Source: Kitasatospora sp. NBC_01250 | GTDB lineage: Bacteria; Actinomycetota; Actinomycetes; Streptomycetales; Streptomycetaceae | Assembly: GCF_036226465.1 (NCBI RefSeq) | Contig: NZ_CP108476.1 | Location: 4,340,001 to 4,404,000, forward strand | Direction of reading: 5' to 3' | DNA: 64,000 nt | Part shown: one piece after another, positions 54,054 to 62,176 of the stretch | Position numbering within the stretch: position 1 is the stretch's first letter | Layout: each line of letters starts with the position of its first letter | Position numbers and translations under genes: made by a program | The notes under the pieces: generated by a model | The model's input: only the letters and a program-made list of their open reading frames with translations | Told to the model about the DNA's origin: nothing | Database searches by the model: none

Positions 54054-54710
54054 TCAGGTGCCGAGCTCGGCCGCCATCAGGTCGCCCGCCTGCTGCTCCA
54101 GCTGCTCGTCCGTCAAGCCGTCGTCGTCGGTGTCGGCCCCGTCCGGCACCGCGCCGATCGGGCTGTCCAGCCGCACGTGCGCGATCAGCGACTGCAGCGC
54201 CCGCAGCACGGCCGTGCAGGTCGAACCCCAGGTGGAGAGGTAGGAGAACTGCCACCACCAGAGCGCCTCGCTGACCCGGCCCTCGTCGTAGTGGGTCAGC
54301 CCGTGCCGCAGGTCGCTGACCACGCCCGCCAGGTCGTCCGAGATCCGGAAGGCGTTCGGCTTGTCCGGCGGCCCGTACGGGTCGAAGACCTCGTGGTAGA
54401 CGTCGATCGGCGCGAGCAGCTCGGCCAGGTGCTCGCGCAGCTCGACGCCGTCCGGCTCCGGGCCGGCGTCCGGCTCGAAGCGGTCCTCCGGGACCACGTC
54501 CTCGATCGCGCCGAGCCGACCACCGGCCAGCAGCAGCTGGGAGACCTCCAGGAGCAGCAGTGACACCGCGCTGCCCGGCTCGTCGCCCTTGGCGATCTCG
54601 GTCACCGCGAGCACGAAGCTCTTGATGGAATCCGCGATCTGCACCGCGAAGTCATCCGGTTCAAGGGTGTGAACCGTGTGCACCGCCTGGTGCGCGCTGT
54701 TGTCAGACAT
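54054..54710 (-). CDS. DUF5063 domain protein
   Basis: A 218-residue acidic, mostly helical protein. Conserved-looking stretches are DVYHEVFDPYGPPDKPNAFR and VSEALWWWQFSYLSTWGSTC, as in actinobacterial DUF5063 proteins. No catalytic residues are known. A DTDDDGLTDEQL stretch near the end resembles a calcium loop. It overlaps recR by eight bases and is always its neighbour in streptomycetes as far as recalled, so a link to recombination or DNA repair is possible but unproven. Confidence 0.85.
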   Translation of the reverse strand: MSDNSAHQAVHTVHTLEPDDFAVQIADSIKSFVLAVTEIAKGDEPGSAVSLLLLEVSQLLLAGGRLGAIEDVVPEDRFEPDAGPEPDGVELREHLAELLAPIDVYHEVFDPYGPPDKPNAFRISDDLAGVVSDLRHGLTHYDEGRVSEALWWWQFSYLSTWGSTCTAVLRALQSLIAHVRLDSPIGAVPDGADTDDDGLTDEQLEQQAGDLMAAELGT

Positions 54711-55302
54711 CGAGCAGTCGTCTCCCTTCGAAGGCCCGGCCGAGGGTGACCTCGTCGGCGTACTCCAAGTCCCCGCCGACGGGCAGTCCGCTCGCCAGCC
54801 GAGTCACCTTCAGGCCCATCGGCTTGCAGAGCCGGGCCAGGTAGGTGGCGGTTGCCTCCCCCTCCAGGTTGGGGTCTGTCGCGAGGATCAGCTCGCCGAC
54901 CGTCCCGTCGGCCAGCCGCGCCAGCAGCTCGCGGATCCGCAGATCGTCCGGACCGACTCCCTCGATCGGACTGATCGCGCCGCCGAGCACGTGGTAGCGG
55001 CCCCGGAACTCACGGGTCCGCTCGATCGCGACCACGTCCTTGGGCTCCTCGACCACGCAGATCACCGTGAGGTCGCGGCGCGGGTCCAGGCAGACCCGGC
55101 ACCGCTCGGCCTCCGCGACGTTGCCGCAGACGGAGCAGAACCGCACCTTCTCCTTGACCTCCAGCAGCGCGTGCGCGAGCCGGCGCACGTCCACCGGGTC
55201 GGACTGCAGGATGTGGAAGGCGATCCGCTGGGCGCTCTTGGGCCCGACGCCGGGCAGCCTGCCCAGTTCGTCGATCAGGTCCTGAACTACGCCCTCGTAC
55301 AC
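54703..55302 (-). CDS. recR: Recombination mediator protein RecR
   Basis: A 199-residue protein, the standard RecR length. The helix-hairpin-helix is GRLPGVGPKSAQRIAFH, the zinc finger CSVCGNVAEAERCRVC has all four cysteines, and the Toprim motif is VVEEPKDVVAIE. With RecF/RecO it loads RecA at gaps. GTG at 55302 sets the family N-terminus. Third gene of dnaX-ybaB-recR. Confidence 0.96.
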   Translation of the reverse strand: MYEGVVQDLIDELGRLPGVGPKSAQRIAFHILQSDPVDVRRLAHALLEVKEKVRFCSVCGNVAEAERCRVCLDPRRDLTVICVVEEPKDVVAIERTREFRGRYHVLGGAISPIEGVGPDDLRIRELLARLADGTVGELILATDPNLEGEATATYLARLCKPMGLKVTRLASGLPVGGDLEYADEVTLGRAFEGRRLLDV

Positions 55303-55503
55303 CGCGCTGCCCTTCCACTGCCTCTGTCGTGCACTGTCATCTGTCGTACGTCTTCGGCCGCACTGCCCCGGCCGCACTGCTTCGCGCCGCGCGGCCGTCC
55401 GGTGCGACGGTGCCATCATCCAACGATTCGGGCGCCGGACACACCGGTCCGACGCCCGAAAGTCGACTCTGATCGAACTGTTTCGCTCCGCGACGGCGAA
55501 ATG

Positions 55504-55848
55504 TCAGAACGGCAGGCCGGGGATGCCGCCGCCCATGCCGCCGAGGCCCTGGGTCAGCGGGCCCATCCGCTCCGCCTGGAGCTTCTGCGCGGCGGCGTTG
55601 GCGTCGCGGACGGCCGCGAGCACGAGGTCGGCCAGCGTCTCGGTGTCCTCCGGGTCCACCGCCGCCGGGGCGATGGTCAGCGCCACCAGCTCACCACTGC
55701 CGGTCACCGTCGCCTCCACCAGACCGCCGCCCGCGGTGCCGCTGACGTGCGCCTTGGCCAGCTCCTCCTGGGCCTTGGCGAGGTCCTGCTGCATCTTCTG
55801 CGCCTGCTTGAGCAGCTGCTGCATGTTGGGCTGGCCACCAGGGATCAC
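55504..55848 (-). CDS. ybaB: YbaB/EbfC nucleoid-associated protein
   Basis: A 114-residue DNA-binding dimer. LLKQAQKMQQDLAKAQEELA is the first helix and VEATVTGSGELVALTIAP the strand pair. The C-terminus is Gly/Met-rich (LGGMGGGIPGLPF). GTG start at 55848 with GGAGTGAACC upstream. Between dnaX and recR, the classical bacterial order. Confidence 0.93.
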   Translation of the reverse strand: MIPGGQPNMQQLLKQAQKMQQDLAKAQEELAKAHVSGTAGGGLVEATVTGSGELVALTIAPAAVDPEDTETLADLVLAAVRDANAAAQKLQAERMGPLTQGLGGMGGGIPGLPF

Positions 55849-56000
55849 GGTTCACTCCTGCCTGAGGTACTGGGCTCTGTCACGTGGGCCCGGTGCGCGG
55901 GCCCGGCCACGCTGCTGCGTCGTCCGTCGGCCCGCGTCGTCCGCCGGACCACGCCGGGTCCGAGCCTACGTCCTGCCCCGGGCTCGCCGGGGCGGGGCAC

Positions 56001-58271
56001 TCAGCTGCCGTGCTCGATCTCCTCCAGCACGGTCGCGCCGAGCTCACGCATGATCAGCTCCTGGCCGGAGACCGTCTCCTGGCGGGCGTCCGGGACGTCG
56101 TCCACCGAGATGTCCTCGTCCTCGGGCGCCAGCGGTCGCACCGGCCCCGGCGGCGGCCCGGCCGGGGCGGGCTGGGACTGCGGCGCGGCGGACGGGCCGG
56201 GCCCGGCACTCGGCGACGGCATCGCCCCCGGGACCGCCGGGCCGGGCAGGCCGGCGCCCTGGTACGCGGCACCGGCGGCCGGACCACCGGCCGGGGCGGC
56301 GGTCGGACCGCCCGGGGCGCCCGGGGCGGCGCCGAAGCCGCCCACCGCGGTGGCCGTCGCGGCCGGTGCCGCCGGACGCGGCGCCTGCGGGGCGGCTCCC
56401 CAGCCGCCACCGCCGCCCGCACCGGCGGCGGCCTGCGGCGTCTGGGTGCCGCCGGAGGGATCGACGATGCACTCGACGCGCCAGTCCACGCCGAGTGCGT
56501 CCGCCAGCGCCTGGCGCAGCACGTCGTCGCTGTTGCTGCTGACGAAGCTGTCGCGGGCACCGGCGTTGATGAACGAGACCTGCAGCGTGCTGCCGTCGAA
56601 GCCGGCCACCTGGCCGTTCTGGCTGAGCAGGATCCAGGTGAACCGTCGGCGGTTCTTCACCGCCTCCAGCACCTGCGGCCACAACTGCCGCACCTGGGCC
56701 GCACCTTGCTGCTGCTGCGCGGAGGGCGCCGGCTGCCCGGGGGCGGGCGGCGCCGCGGCGGCCGGCGCAACGGGCTTCGGCGGCTGGGCGACGGGCTGCG
56801 CCTGCTGCGGCGCCGCGGGTGCGGGCGCCGCCCCCGGGGCGGGGAAGCTGCGCGGGATCGGCCAGGCGCCGGGGGGCGGCGTCGCGGACGCGGGCGGCTG
56901 CGGCGGCTGCGCCGCCTGGGGCTGCTCGTACTGCTGGGGCTGCTCGTACTGCTGCGGCTGCTGGGGCTGCTGTTGGGGCGCGGGCATCGCGACGGGCGCC
57001 GGCGCCGGGGCGACCGGGGCGGCGGCCTGGGCCGCCGGCGGCTGCGGCGCCATGGCGGCGGGGGCGGCCGGGCCGGGCACCGGCGCGCCCATCGCCATCG
57101 CCGCCGGGGCCATCGCGGACCGCCGCTCCAGCTTGTCCACCCGGGCCATCAGCGACAGCTCGTCGGTGTAGGCCCCGGGCAGCATCACCCGGGCGCAGAT
57201 CAACTCCAGCTGCAGCCGCGGCGCGGCGTTCCCGCGCATCTCCGTCAGCCCGGTGTTGACCAGGTCGGCGCCGCGGCTCAACTCCCCCGCCCCGAACCGG
57301 TCGGCCTGCGCCTGCATGATCGCGATCCGGTCCGCCGGGGCGTCGATCAGCCCCTTCTCCCCGGCCTCCGGCACTGTGGCGAGGATCACCAGGTCGCGCA
57401 GCCGCTCCAGCAGGTCCGTCACGAACCGCCGCGGGTCGTGGCCGCCCTCGACCACCCGGTCGATCACCTGGAAGACCGTCGCGCCGTCGTGCGCCGCGAA
57501 CGCGTCGACCACCTCGTCCAGCAGCGCCGAGTCGGTGTACCCGAGCAGCGCGGTGGCCATCTTGTACGTCACCCCGCCCTCGGCGGCACCGGCCAGCAGC
57601 TGGTCCATCACCGACATCGAGTCACGCACCGACCCCGCGCCGGCCCGCACCACCAGCGGGAAGACCGAGTCCTCGACCTGGATGCCCTCCCGGCCGCAGA
57701 CCTCCGCCAGGTAGTCCCGCAGCGTCCCCGGCGGGACCAGCCGGAACGGATAGTGGTGCGTCCGGGACCGGATCGTCCCGATCACCTTCTCCGGCTCGGT
57801 GGTCGCGAAGATGAACTTGAGGTGCTCCGGCGGCTCCTCCACCACCTTGAGCAGCGCGTTGAACCCGGCCGAGGTCACCATGTGCGCCTCGTCCAGGATG
57901 AAGATCTTGTATCGGCTGTGCACCGGCGCGAAGAACGCCCGCTCGCGCAGCTCCCGCGCGTCGTCCACACCACCGTGCGAGGCGGCGTCGATCTCGATCA
58001 CGTCGATCGACCCCGGCCCACCCGTCGCCAGGTCACGGCAGGACTGGCACTCGCCGCACGGCGTCGGCGTCGGCCCCTGCTCGCAGTTGAGGCACCGGGC
58101 CAGGATGCGCGCGCTGGTCGTCTTGCCACAGCCGCGCGGGCCGCTGAACAGGTAGGCGTGGTTGACCCTGTTGTTGCGCAGGGCCTGCTGGAGCGGAGCG
58201 GTCACGTGCTCCTGCCCGATGACCTCAGCGAAAGTCTCGGGGCGATAGCGGCGGTACAGGGCTAGGGACAC
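56001..58271 (-). CDS. dnaX: DNA polymerase III gamma/tau subunit
   Basis: A 756-residue clamp-loader subunit. The AAA+ domain has SLALYRRYRPETFAEVIGQ, Walker A GPRGCGKTTSARI, the zinc module C-x8-C-x2-C-x2-C-like CLNCEQGPTPTPCGECQSC, Walker B FILDEAHMV and sensor ATTEPEKV. From about residue 380 follows a 200-residue Pro/Ala/Gln linker with QQYEQPQ repeats, then the tau C-terminal domain (ARDSFVSSNSDDVLRQAL) and a second Pro/Gly tail. GTG at 58271 gives the conserved start SLALYRRYRP. No frameshift signal for a short gamma form was seen. Confidence 0.95.
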   Translation of the reverse strand: MSLALYRRYRPETFAEVIGQEHVTAPLQQALRNNRVNHAYLFSGPRGCGKTTSARILARCLNCEQGPTPTPCGECQSCRDLATGGPGSIDVIEIDAASHGGVDDARELRERAFFAPVHSRYKIFILDEAHMVTSAGFNALLKVVEEPPEHLKFIFATTEPEKVIGTIRSRTHHYPFRLVPPGTLRDYLAEVCGREGIQVEDSVFPLVVRAGAGSVRDSMSVMDQLLAGAAEGGVTYKMATALLGYTDSALLDEVVDAFAAHDGATVFQVIDRVVEGGHDPRRFVTDLLERLRDLVILATVPEAGEKGLIDAPADRIAIMQAQADRFGAGELSRGADLVNTGLTEMRGNAAPRLQLELICARVMLPGAYTDELSLMARVDKLERRSAMAPAAMAMGAPVPGPAAPAAMAPQPPAAQAAAPVAPAPAPVAMPAPQQQPQQPQQYEQPQQYEQPQAAQPPQPPASATPPPGAWPIPRSFPAPGAAPAPAAPQQAQPVAQPPKPVAPAAAAPPAPGQPAPSAQQQQGAAQVRQLWPQVLEAVKNRRRFTWILLSQNGQVAGFDGSTLQVSFINAGARDSFVSSNSDDVLRQALADALGVDWRVECIVDPSGGTQTPQAAAGAGGGGGWGAAPQAPRPAAPAATATAVGGFGAAPGAPGGPTAAPAGGPAAGAAYQGAGLPGPAVPGAMPSPSAGPGPSAAPQSQPAPAGPPPGPVRPLAPEDEDISVDDVPDARQETVSGQELIMRELGATVLEEIEHGS

Positions 58272-58362
58272 GCCCCCGACGATATCGGGACAGACTGACA
58301 AACGCGTCGTCCTTCGTCCCGCCGCAGCCCCCGCCGGCCCCCGCCAGCGCCCGGAAACGCAA

Positions 58363-58453
58363 GGACCCCTCGTGCACCCGTCAGAGCCCTCCTACCCTTG
58401 CTGCCTTCCGGCCCTGGGGGGATTCAGAGAGATAACGCCGCACGAGGGGCTGG
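58363..58453 (-). ncRNA. ffs: Signal recognition particle RNA (4.5S type)
   Basis: On the reverse strand the conserved SRP domain IV reads CCAGGGCCGGAAGGCAGCAA, with the GGAA tetraloop and the asymmetric AGCA loop. The outer helix pairs CCCCTCGTGC with GCACGAGGGG. The RNA is about 91 bases, the small bacterial form, and lies 92 bp upstream of dnaX as in many actinobacteria. End points are good to a few bases. Confidence 0.92.
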
Positions 58454-58583
58454 CACCAGAGTACCGGATCCCCGGCCCCACTCCGCACCCCCACCCGCTC
58501 TCCGATCCGCAGGCGACCCCCCTCCCCCAACCTGCGAGATAGCGGTTCGCGAGCACCCCTGAACATGGGCTAAGCTCTCCCAC

Positions 58584-58668
58584 GGAGGATTCGCCTAGAG
58601 GCCTAGGGCGCACGCTTGGAAAGCGTGTTGGGGGCAACCCCTCACGAGTTCGAATCTCGTATCCTCCG
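58584..58668 (+). tRNA. tRNA-Ser(GGA), island integration target
   Basis: A complete 85-base class II tRNA: acceptor GGAGGAT/ATCCTCC, discriminator G, anticodon stem CACGC/GCGTG around TTGGAAA (anticodon GGA), a long variable arm TTGGGGGCAACCCCT and T arm ACGAGTTCGAATCTCGT. Its 3' 54 bases recur three times downstream as att-like sites. Confidence 0.97.
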
Positions 58669-58669
58669 C
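58616..58669 (+). repeat. att-like repeat copy 1, inside tRNA-Ser
   Basis: The 54 bases from the anticodon loop (TTGGAAAGCG) to the tRNA 3' end (ATCCTCCGC). This is the reference copy for the other three. Tyrosine integrases often use the anticodon loop to 3' end of a tRNA as their core site. Confidence 0.9.
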
Positions 58670-58674
58670 AGGCA

Positions 58675-58707
58675 GATGGCCCGGACCGCTCAGCGGTCCG
58701 GGCCATC
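58675..58707 (+). terminator. Terminator after tRNA-Ser
   Basis: GATGGCCCGGACCGCT (58675-58690) pairs perfectly with AGCGGTCCGGGCCATC (58692-58707), seven bases after the tRNA. Confidence 0.8.
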
Positions 58708-58762
58708 GTCGTTTCTGCTCCCAGGGCATCGCTGATCCGGACTGCGCAATGCCTACTATCCT

Positions 58763-58791
58763 TGACTTCGGAACGTGTTCCGAAGTAGCGT
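58763..58791 (+). promoter_or_regulatory. Promoter with embedded operator of the module I TA pair
   Basis: TTGACT (58763-58768) and TAGCGT (58786-58791) are -35 and -10 boxes with a 17-bp spacer. ACTTCGGAAC and GTTCCGAAGT (58765-58786) form a perfect ten-base inverted repeat with a two-base centre that fills the spacer. Transcription starting seven bases after the -10 would begin at the ATG itself, so the mRNA may be leaderless. Confidence 0.65.
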
Positions 58792-58797
58792 GGCGGC

Positions 58798-59259
58798 ATG
58801 TCCACTCTCACCGTCTCGTTCTCTGACTTGTCGAAGAACTCCAAACGGGTCGCCGACACCGTGGAGCAGGCCCAGCGCATCCACGTCTCGCGCCGCGACG
58901 GGGAGGATCTCTACCTCACTACCGAGCGGCATGATCGGCAGCGCGAGGAGACCGCCGATGTCACCGCGCGTCTGTTTGCGGCCTTGATCAGCAGCGATGA
59001 GGGTGCACGGGCCGTGCTCCTCGCTCTACCCACAGTCTTTCCTTGGACCCGGCACCTGTCAGCCGAGGAAGTGCGGGAGTTCGTCGTTGACCTCGTGGAC
59101 AGCACTCGCGATGTCGTGGAGCTGGACGTACACGCCAACCTGCACCGCGTGATCGTCGAGTGGCGTGCCACTGCCAGGATCCTGGCCGACCCCGAACTGA
59201 CCGCACAGCTCTCCGCCCCTCTCACCGGCGAGGATCACGGCGAGGTCTCCGCGCCATGA
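58798..59259 (+). CDS. Phd/YefM-like antitoxin-type protein, module I
   Basis: A 153-residue protein. Residues 1-45 (TVSFSDLSKNSKRVADTVEQ, then HVSRRDGEDLYLTTERHD) fit the DNA-binding Phd/YefM antitoxin fold; the rest is an extended helical domain longer than usual antitoxins. It probably binds the palindrome in its own promoter and neutralises the product of the next gene, which it overlaps by four bases (ATGA). Confidence 0.65.
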   Translation: MSTLTVSFSDLSKNSKRVADTVEQAQRIHVSRRDGEDLYLTTERHDRQREETADVTARLFAALISSDEGARAVLLALPTVFPWTRHLSAEEVREFVVDLVDSTRDVVELDVHANLHRVIVEWRATARILADPELTAQLSAPLTGEDHGEVSAP

Positions 59260-59612
59260 GTCCAAAGCGCGGCGACGACGTCGCACCGCCGCCCGTCGGC
59301 AACGAGTGGCGGCTCCGCTTCGCTACGAGCGAGGCAGCCAAGGGCTGGAGCGATCTCTGCACCGAGGCTGCCGGGAACAGTCGCCGCTGCTTCGAGGCCC
59401 TGCGCACCAACCCGCTGTCGATGAGTGATCCCGATCGTCAGCATCGGCTGCGCGGTCGCCTCGCCACCCGCGACCTCGGGGGCGACGAACTTCCCCAGTG
59501 GGAGTACGAGGTGACTGCCGGCGGGCGGGTGCGCTACCTCGTCGACGAGGCCAAGCGAACCGTCCACCTCGTGCACGCCTCCACTCGGCATCCGAAGGAC
59601 ACCGACAGTTAG
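59256..59612 (+). CDS. RelE/ParE-like toxin-type protein, module I
   Basis: A 118-residue basic protein. WRLRFATSEAAKGWSDLCTE, RQHRLRGRLATR, PQWEYEVTAGGRVRYLVDE and TVHLVHASTRHPKDTD follow the strand-helix order of RelE-superfamily toxins. Arg residues in the central strands and His/Arg near the end could serve RNA cleavage. Overlap with the antitoxin-like gene supports a toxin-antitoxin pair. Confidence 0.65.
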   Translation: MSPKRGDDVAPPPVGNEWRLRFATSEAAKGWSDLCTEAAGNSRRCFEALRTNPLSMSDPDRQHRLRGRLATRDLGGDELPQWEYEVTAGGRVRYLVDEAKRTVHLVHASTRHPKDTDS

Positions 59613-59690
59613 ACGTCGGGAGACAGAGGGCGAAGGGCGAAACGGTCCAGCCAGACTCAACGGTTCTCGCCGTGACCGAGGCCGGCCTAG

Positions 59691-59770
59691 TTGCAGTTTT
59701 GGTTGCATTCACCCGCGTCCAGCGCCGTTCAGAGCCTGGTTACTGAGCCACTCCGCCACAGGTCAGGACA
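59691..59770 (+). repeat. Arm-like repeat R1 before att copy 2
   Basis: Contains TTGCAGTTTTGGTTGCATTC, then ACCCGCGTCC and, at its end, CACAGGTCAGGACA. Related sequences occur at 61636-61717 and 62772-62854, each ending 32-33 bp before an att copy. The paired GTTGCA units spaced 12 bp apart resemble arm-type integrase sites. Confidence 0.65.
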
Positions 59771-59803
59771 TCTCCGGCCCCCACCGAACGGCCGGACGAA
59801 CAT

Positions 59804-59857
59804 TTGGAAAGCGTGTTGGGGGCAACCCCTCACGAGTTCGAATCTCTTATCCTCCGC
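59804..59857 (+). repeat. att-like repeat copy 2
   Basis: A 54-base copy of the tRNA-Ser 3' half with one difference (CTTAT for CGTAT). No 5' half precedes it, so it cannot be a tRNA gene. Confidence 0.9.
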
Positions 59858-59879
59858 CTTTGCCAGCCATGGCAGCTCG

Positions 59880-59911
59880 AAGGCCCCGACCGGGTTACCG
59901 GTCGGGGCCTT
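59880..59911 (+). terminator. Terminator after att copy 2
   Basis: AAGGCCCCGACCGG (59880-59893) and CCGGTCGGGGCCTT (59898-59911) form a perfect 14-base stem with loop GTTA, then TCTTCG. Confidence 0.8.
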
Positions 59912-60074
59912 CTTCGTGCCCTGGTCTCAGTTTTGGTCTCAGTTCCGATTTTTGGGCCCCAGTGGCCGGGCCGCCGCCTGCGCCCGGGAGCGAGATCAGT
60001 TCCCGCAGGAGCACCCTGCAGCAGCCTTCGCCTCGGCGAGACTCTGGGTCGTATCCAGAGCCTGCTCGTCGAGA

Positions 60075-60284
60075 GTGCAGCAGGTCACCGGACGTACCGC
60101 GAAGGCGTACATCGTGGAACGGATCGTGCTCGAGGCGAAACGCCTACTCGCCCACGAACGCATCACCGCGGCGCGGTGTGCGAGCGAGCTCGGGTTCCCG
60201 GACCCGTCGAACTTCTCGCTCTTCTTCCAGAACGCGACGGGCCTGCGCCCCGGCGCCTGGCAGGCGGCGACGATCCTCGACTGA
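60075..60284 (+). pseudogene. AraC-family regulator remnant (C-terminal HTH), module II
   Basis: The last 70 codons encode the second helix-turn-helix of an AraC regulator (VQQVTGRTAKAYIVERIVLE, CASELGFPDPSNFSLFFQNA, TGLRPGAW). Upstream codons in the same frame (from about 59950) no longer resemble the family, suggesting frameshifts or deletion. The N-terminal domain is missing. Confidence 0.65.
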
Positions 60285-60310
60285 CCCGTCGACGCCCGTC
60301 CCCCGCCGGG

Positions 60311-60835
60311 CTACCTGCCGACCGGAGCGACGGTCTCGACGAGCCCGGTCTCCAGTCGCAGCACGTGCCCCGACACCGACGCGAGGACCTCGCTCGTCAT
60401 CAGCGGGTCGGCGAGGAGCTTCTCGACGTCGTGCCGCACGGTGGCGACCGGGTCCGCCACCGCGCGCTCGGCGAGCACGGCGTCGTCGCCTCCGGTGCGG
60501 TCCGCGAACGCGTTGCGGAACGCCGGGTCGGCGAGCAGACCGGTGCCGCACTGCGTGTGATGCACGATCGCAACGTCCATCCTGACTCCGAGCCGCACCG
60601 CCAGATACGCGATGTCCTCGATCACCCGGCCGTCCACCCGTCCACCCGTGTTCCGCAGCACTCCCGCGTCCCCGGTTCCGATCCCGAGGAAGCCCGCCGG
60701 CTCGACTCGCGGATCGGCGCAGGTCAGCACCAGCGGGAGCCGCTCCGGCATCGATGCGGGCATCGCCAACCGGGCGAGGTCGACGTTCGTCGCGAAAACC
60801 TGGTTGCGCTTCAAGAACTCGTCGAAGTCCGACAC
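60311..60835 (-). CDS. Beta-carbonic anhydrase, module II
   Basis: A 174-residue beta-class carbonic anhydrase. Zinc and active-site residues are in LTCADPRVEP (Cys, Asp, Arg) and VHHTQCGTG (His, Cys). The VLRNTGGRV stretch is family-typical. It is a small, stand-alone enzyme unrelated to the domain fused to the SulP transporter. GTG start at 60835 follows GGAG. Divergent from the MarR gene at 60901, suggesting control by it. Confidence 0.9.
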   Translation of the reverse strand: MSDFDEFLKRNQVFATNVDLARLAMPASMPERLPLVLTCADPRVEPAGFLGIGTGDAGVLRNTGGRVDGRVIEDIAYLAVRLGVRMDVAIVHHTQCGTGLLADPAFRNAFADRTGGDDAVLAERAVADPVATVRHDVEKLLADPLMTSEVLASVSGHVLRLETGLVETVAPVGR

Positions 60836-60900
60836 GACTCTCCATGTGGTGTACCTACAACAATGATGGCGTCAGCTACGCTACATAGGAGGAGGTGCAT

Positions 60901-61371
60901 ATGCAACATCAGGAGTCGGAAGGGCCGCAGCGGCAAGCCCTGTGGATGGCGGACCGGTGTCTCGGCAGGCGCATCGCACGACTGCACCGGCTCGTCTCGC
61001 GGCGCTTCGAGGCGGAATTGCGGGAGTCGGGGCTCACCCTGCCGCAGGTCGAGGTGCTCTCCGAGATGACCGCCTCCGGCGAGCCCGTTCGCCCGTCGGA
61101 GATCGCCGGCTGGCTCGGCACCGAGCGCTCCACGATCAGCCGCAACCTTGACCTGCTCGCCCAACTCGGCTACGTCCGCGCCGCAGAGACATCGGCGACC
61201 GGGCGAACGACCCGTGTCGTCGTGACCGACGCCGGCCATCAGGCACTGGCGGACGCCCAGCCCGCCTGGGAACGGGCGCAGGCGTGGATCAGCGCCGCCG
61301 TCGACGAGAACGCCGTCGACGCGCTCGACCGCTGGCTCACCGCCCTCGACCTCGCCCCCCGGTCCCGCTGA
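60901..61371 (+). CDS. MarR-family regulator, module II
   Basis: A 156-residue winged-helix regulator: LTLPQVEVLSEMTASGEPVR, recognition helix GTERSTISRNLDLLAQLGYV and wing ATGRTTRVVVTDAGHQAL. It has AGGAGG seven bases before the ATG. Only 65 bp separate it from the divergent carbonic anhydrase gene, so the shared region probably holds its operator. Confidence 0.9.
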   Translation: MQHQESEGPQRQALWMADRCLGRRIARLHRLVSRRFEAELRESGLTLPQVEVLSEMTASGEPVRPSEIAGWLGTERSTISRNLDLLAQLGYVRAAETSATGRTTRVVVTDAGHQALADAQPAWERAQAWISAAVDENAVDALDRWLTALDLAPRSR

Positions 61372-61750
61372 CCGCGAACGCCCAACCCCGCAAGCCCGAG
61401 CCGAATCACCGAACTCTCAGCGTCGAGCCCGCGCCACCGGGCGCGCGGCGATATCCGATTCTGACGCCCCGCCGCTCCGGCGGAGCGAACGGTCGCCGTG
61501 GTCTGAGCAGCCCCACCTGGCTGGCCCGGTCAGCGACCCCGTCTCGCCGTGCGAGCCGTCCTTGAGTGTATGGATTCGCGGCCGCCTCTCGACTTCCAAC
61601 ACGGGTTGTCCCAGGAGCGGCAGTTGCCTGGCGGTGGTCTCAGTCCTGGTCTCGTTCACCCCCGTCCAGCCAGGTTCAGCCGCCGCCCAGCAGTTCACTC
61701 CGCCGCAGGTCAGGACAGGTGTGAACCTCGGCGAACCCCGTTCGGGAGAA
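61372..61750. other. Non-coding end of module II
   Basis: No convincing gene is seen between the MarR stop and att copy 3. It contains the arm-like repeat R2 at 61636-61717, which has the paired GGTCTC units, GTTCACCCCCGTCC and CGCAGGTCAGGACA. Confidence 0.6.
61636..61717 (+). repeat. Arm-like repeat R2 before att copy 3
   Basis: Begins GGTCTCAGTCCTGGTCTCGT, continues TTCACCCCCGTCC and ends CCGCAGGTCAGGACA, 33 bp before att copy 3. A partial relative of its first part (GGTCTCAGTTTTGGTCTCAG) also lies at 59923-59942. Confidence 0.65.
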
Positions 61751-61804
61751 TTGGAAAGCGTGTTGGGGGCAACCCCTCACGAGTTCGAATCTTGTATCCT
61801 CCGC
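61751..61804 (+). repeat. att-like repeat copy 3
   Basis: A 54-base copy of the tRNA-Ser 3' half with one difference (CTTGTAT for CTCGTAT). The following AGGC also matches the sequence after the intact tRNA. Confidence 0.9.
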
Positions 61805-61808
61805 AGGC

Positions 61809-61846
61809 CAGAGGGCCCGCACCGCTTCGGCGGCGCGGGCCCTCTG
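61809..61846 (+). terminator. Terminator after att copy 3
   Basis: CAGAGGGCCCGC pairs with GCGGGCCCTCTG, and CCGC with GCGG, with one mismatch and a TTCG loop; CCTTTT follows. Confidence 0.8.
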
Positions 61847-61877
61847 CCTTTTCGCCTCCATCGCTACGTTCCAGGCC

Positions 61878-62143
61878 ATGACAGGCATGGACGATCAGCA
61901 CGGCACAGGAGGCGTCGGCATGAGCGCCCCTCGGACATCGTCGCTCGCGTCCGCGAACGCGCGCTCCAGGACAGGGGCGAGCTCCCCGCTCGGGTCGGCG
62001 AGTGGGAGGTCGCCGCAGCCGAGCGCGAACTCGGCTTCCCCCTACCACGATTGCTGATCCGGCTGCACCAGGAGGTGGCCAACAGCGGCTTCGGTCCCGA
62101 GCCCCAGCCCTGGCCCGACGCCACGAGGTGGCTCGCCTCCTGA
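61878..62143 (+). pseudogene. SMI1/KNR4 (SUKH) family remnant, module III
   Basis: An ATG at 61878 opens a frame (MTGMDDQHGTGG) that loses family resemblance near 61930. The next frame then reads DIVARVRERALQDRGELPAR, AAAERELGFPLPRLLIRLHQ and EVANSGFGP, the N-terminal part of a SUKH-type immunity protein, before stopping early at 62143. So it is frameshifted and truncated. Confidence 0.6.
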
Positions 62144-62154
62144 CCCAGGCAACG

Positions 62155-62176
62155 AACGTACGCTATTCTGTACGTT
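62155..62176 (+). promoter_or_regulatory. Operator/-10 region of yefM-yoeB
   Basis: AACGTAC and GTACGTT form a perfect seven-base inverted repeat with an eight-base centre that contains TATTCT, a good -10 box. The repeat ends directly before the YefM ATG, so the transcript is probably leaderless and repressed by the antitoxin complex. Confidence 0.65.

Noticed and set aside
59804..59857. tRNA-Ser gene, also considered for the copies at 61751 and 62887
   Set aside because: Only the anticodon-loop-to-3'-end half is present. The acceptor 5' strand, D arm and 5' anticodon stem are missing, so no cloverleaf can form.
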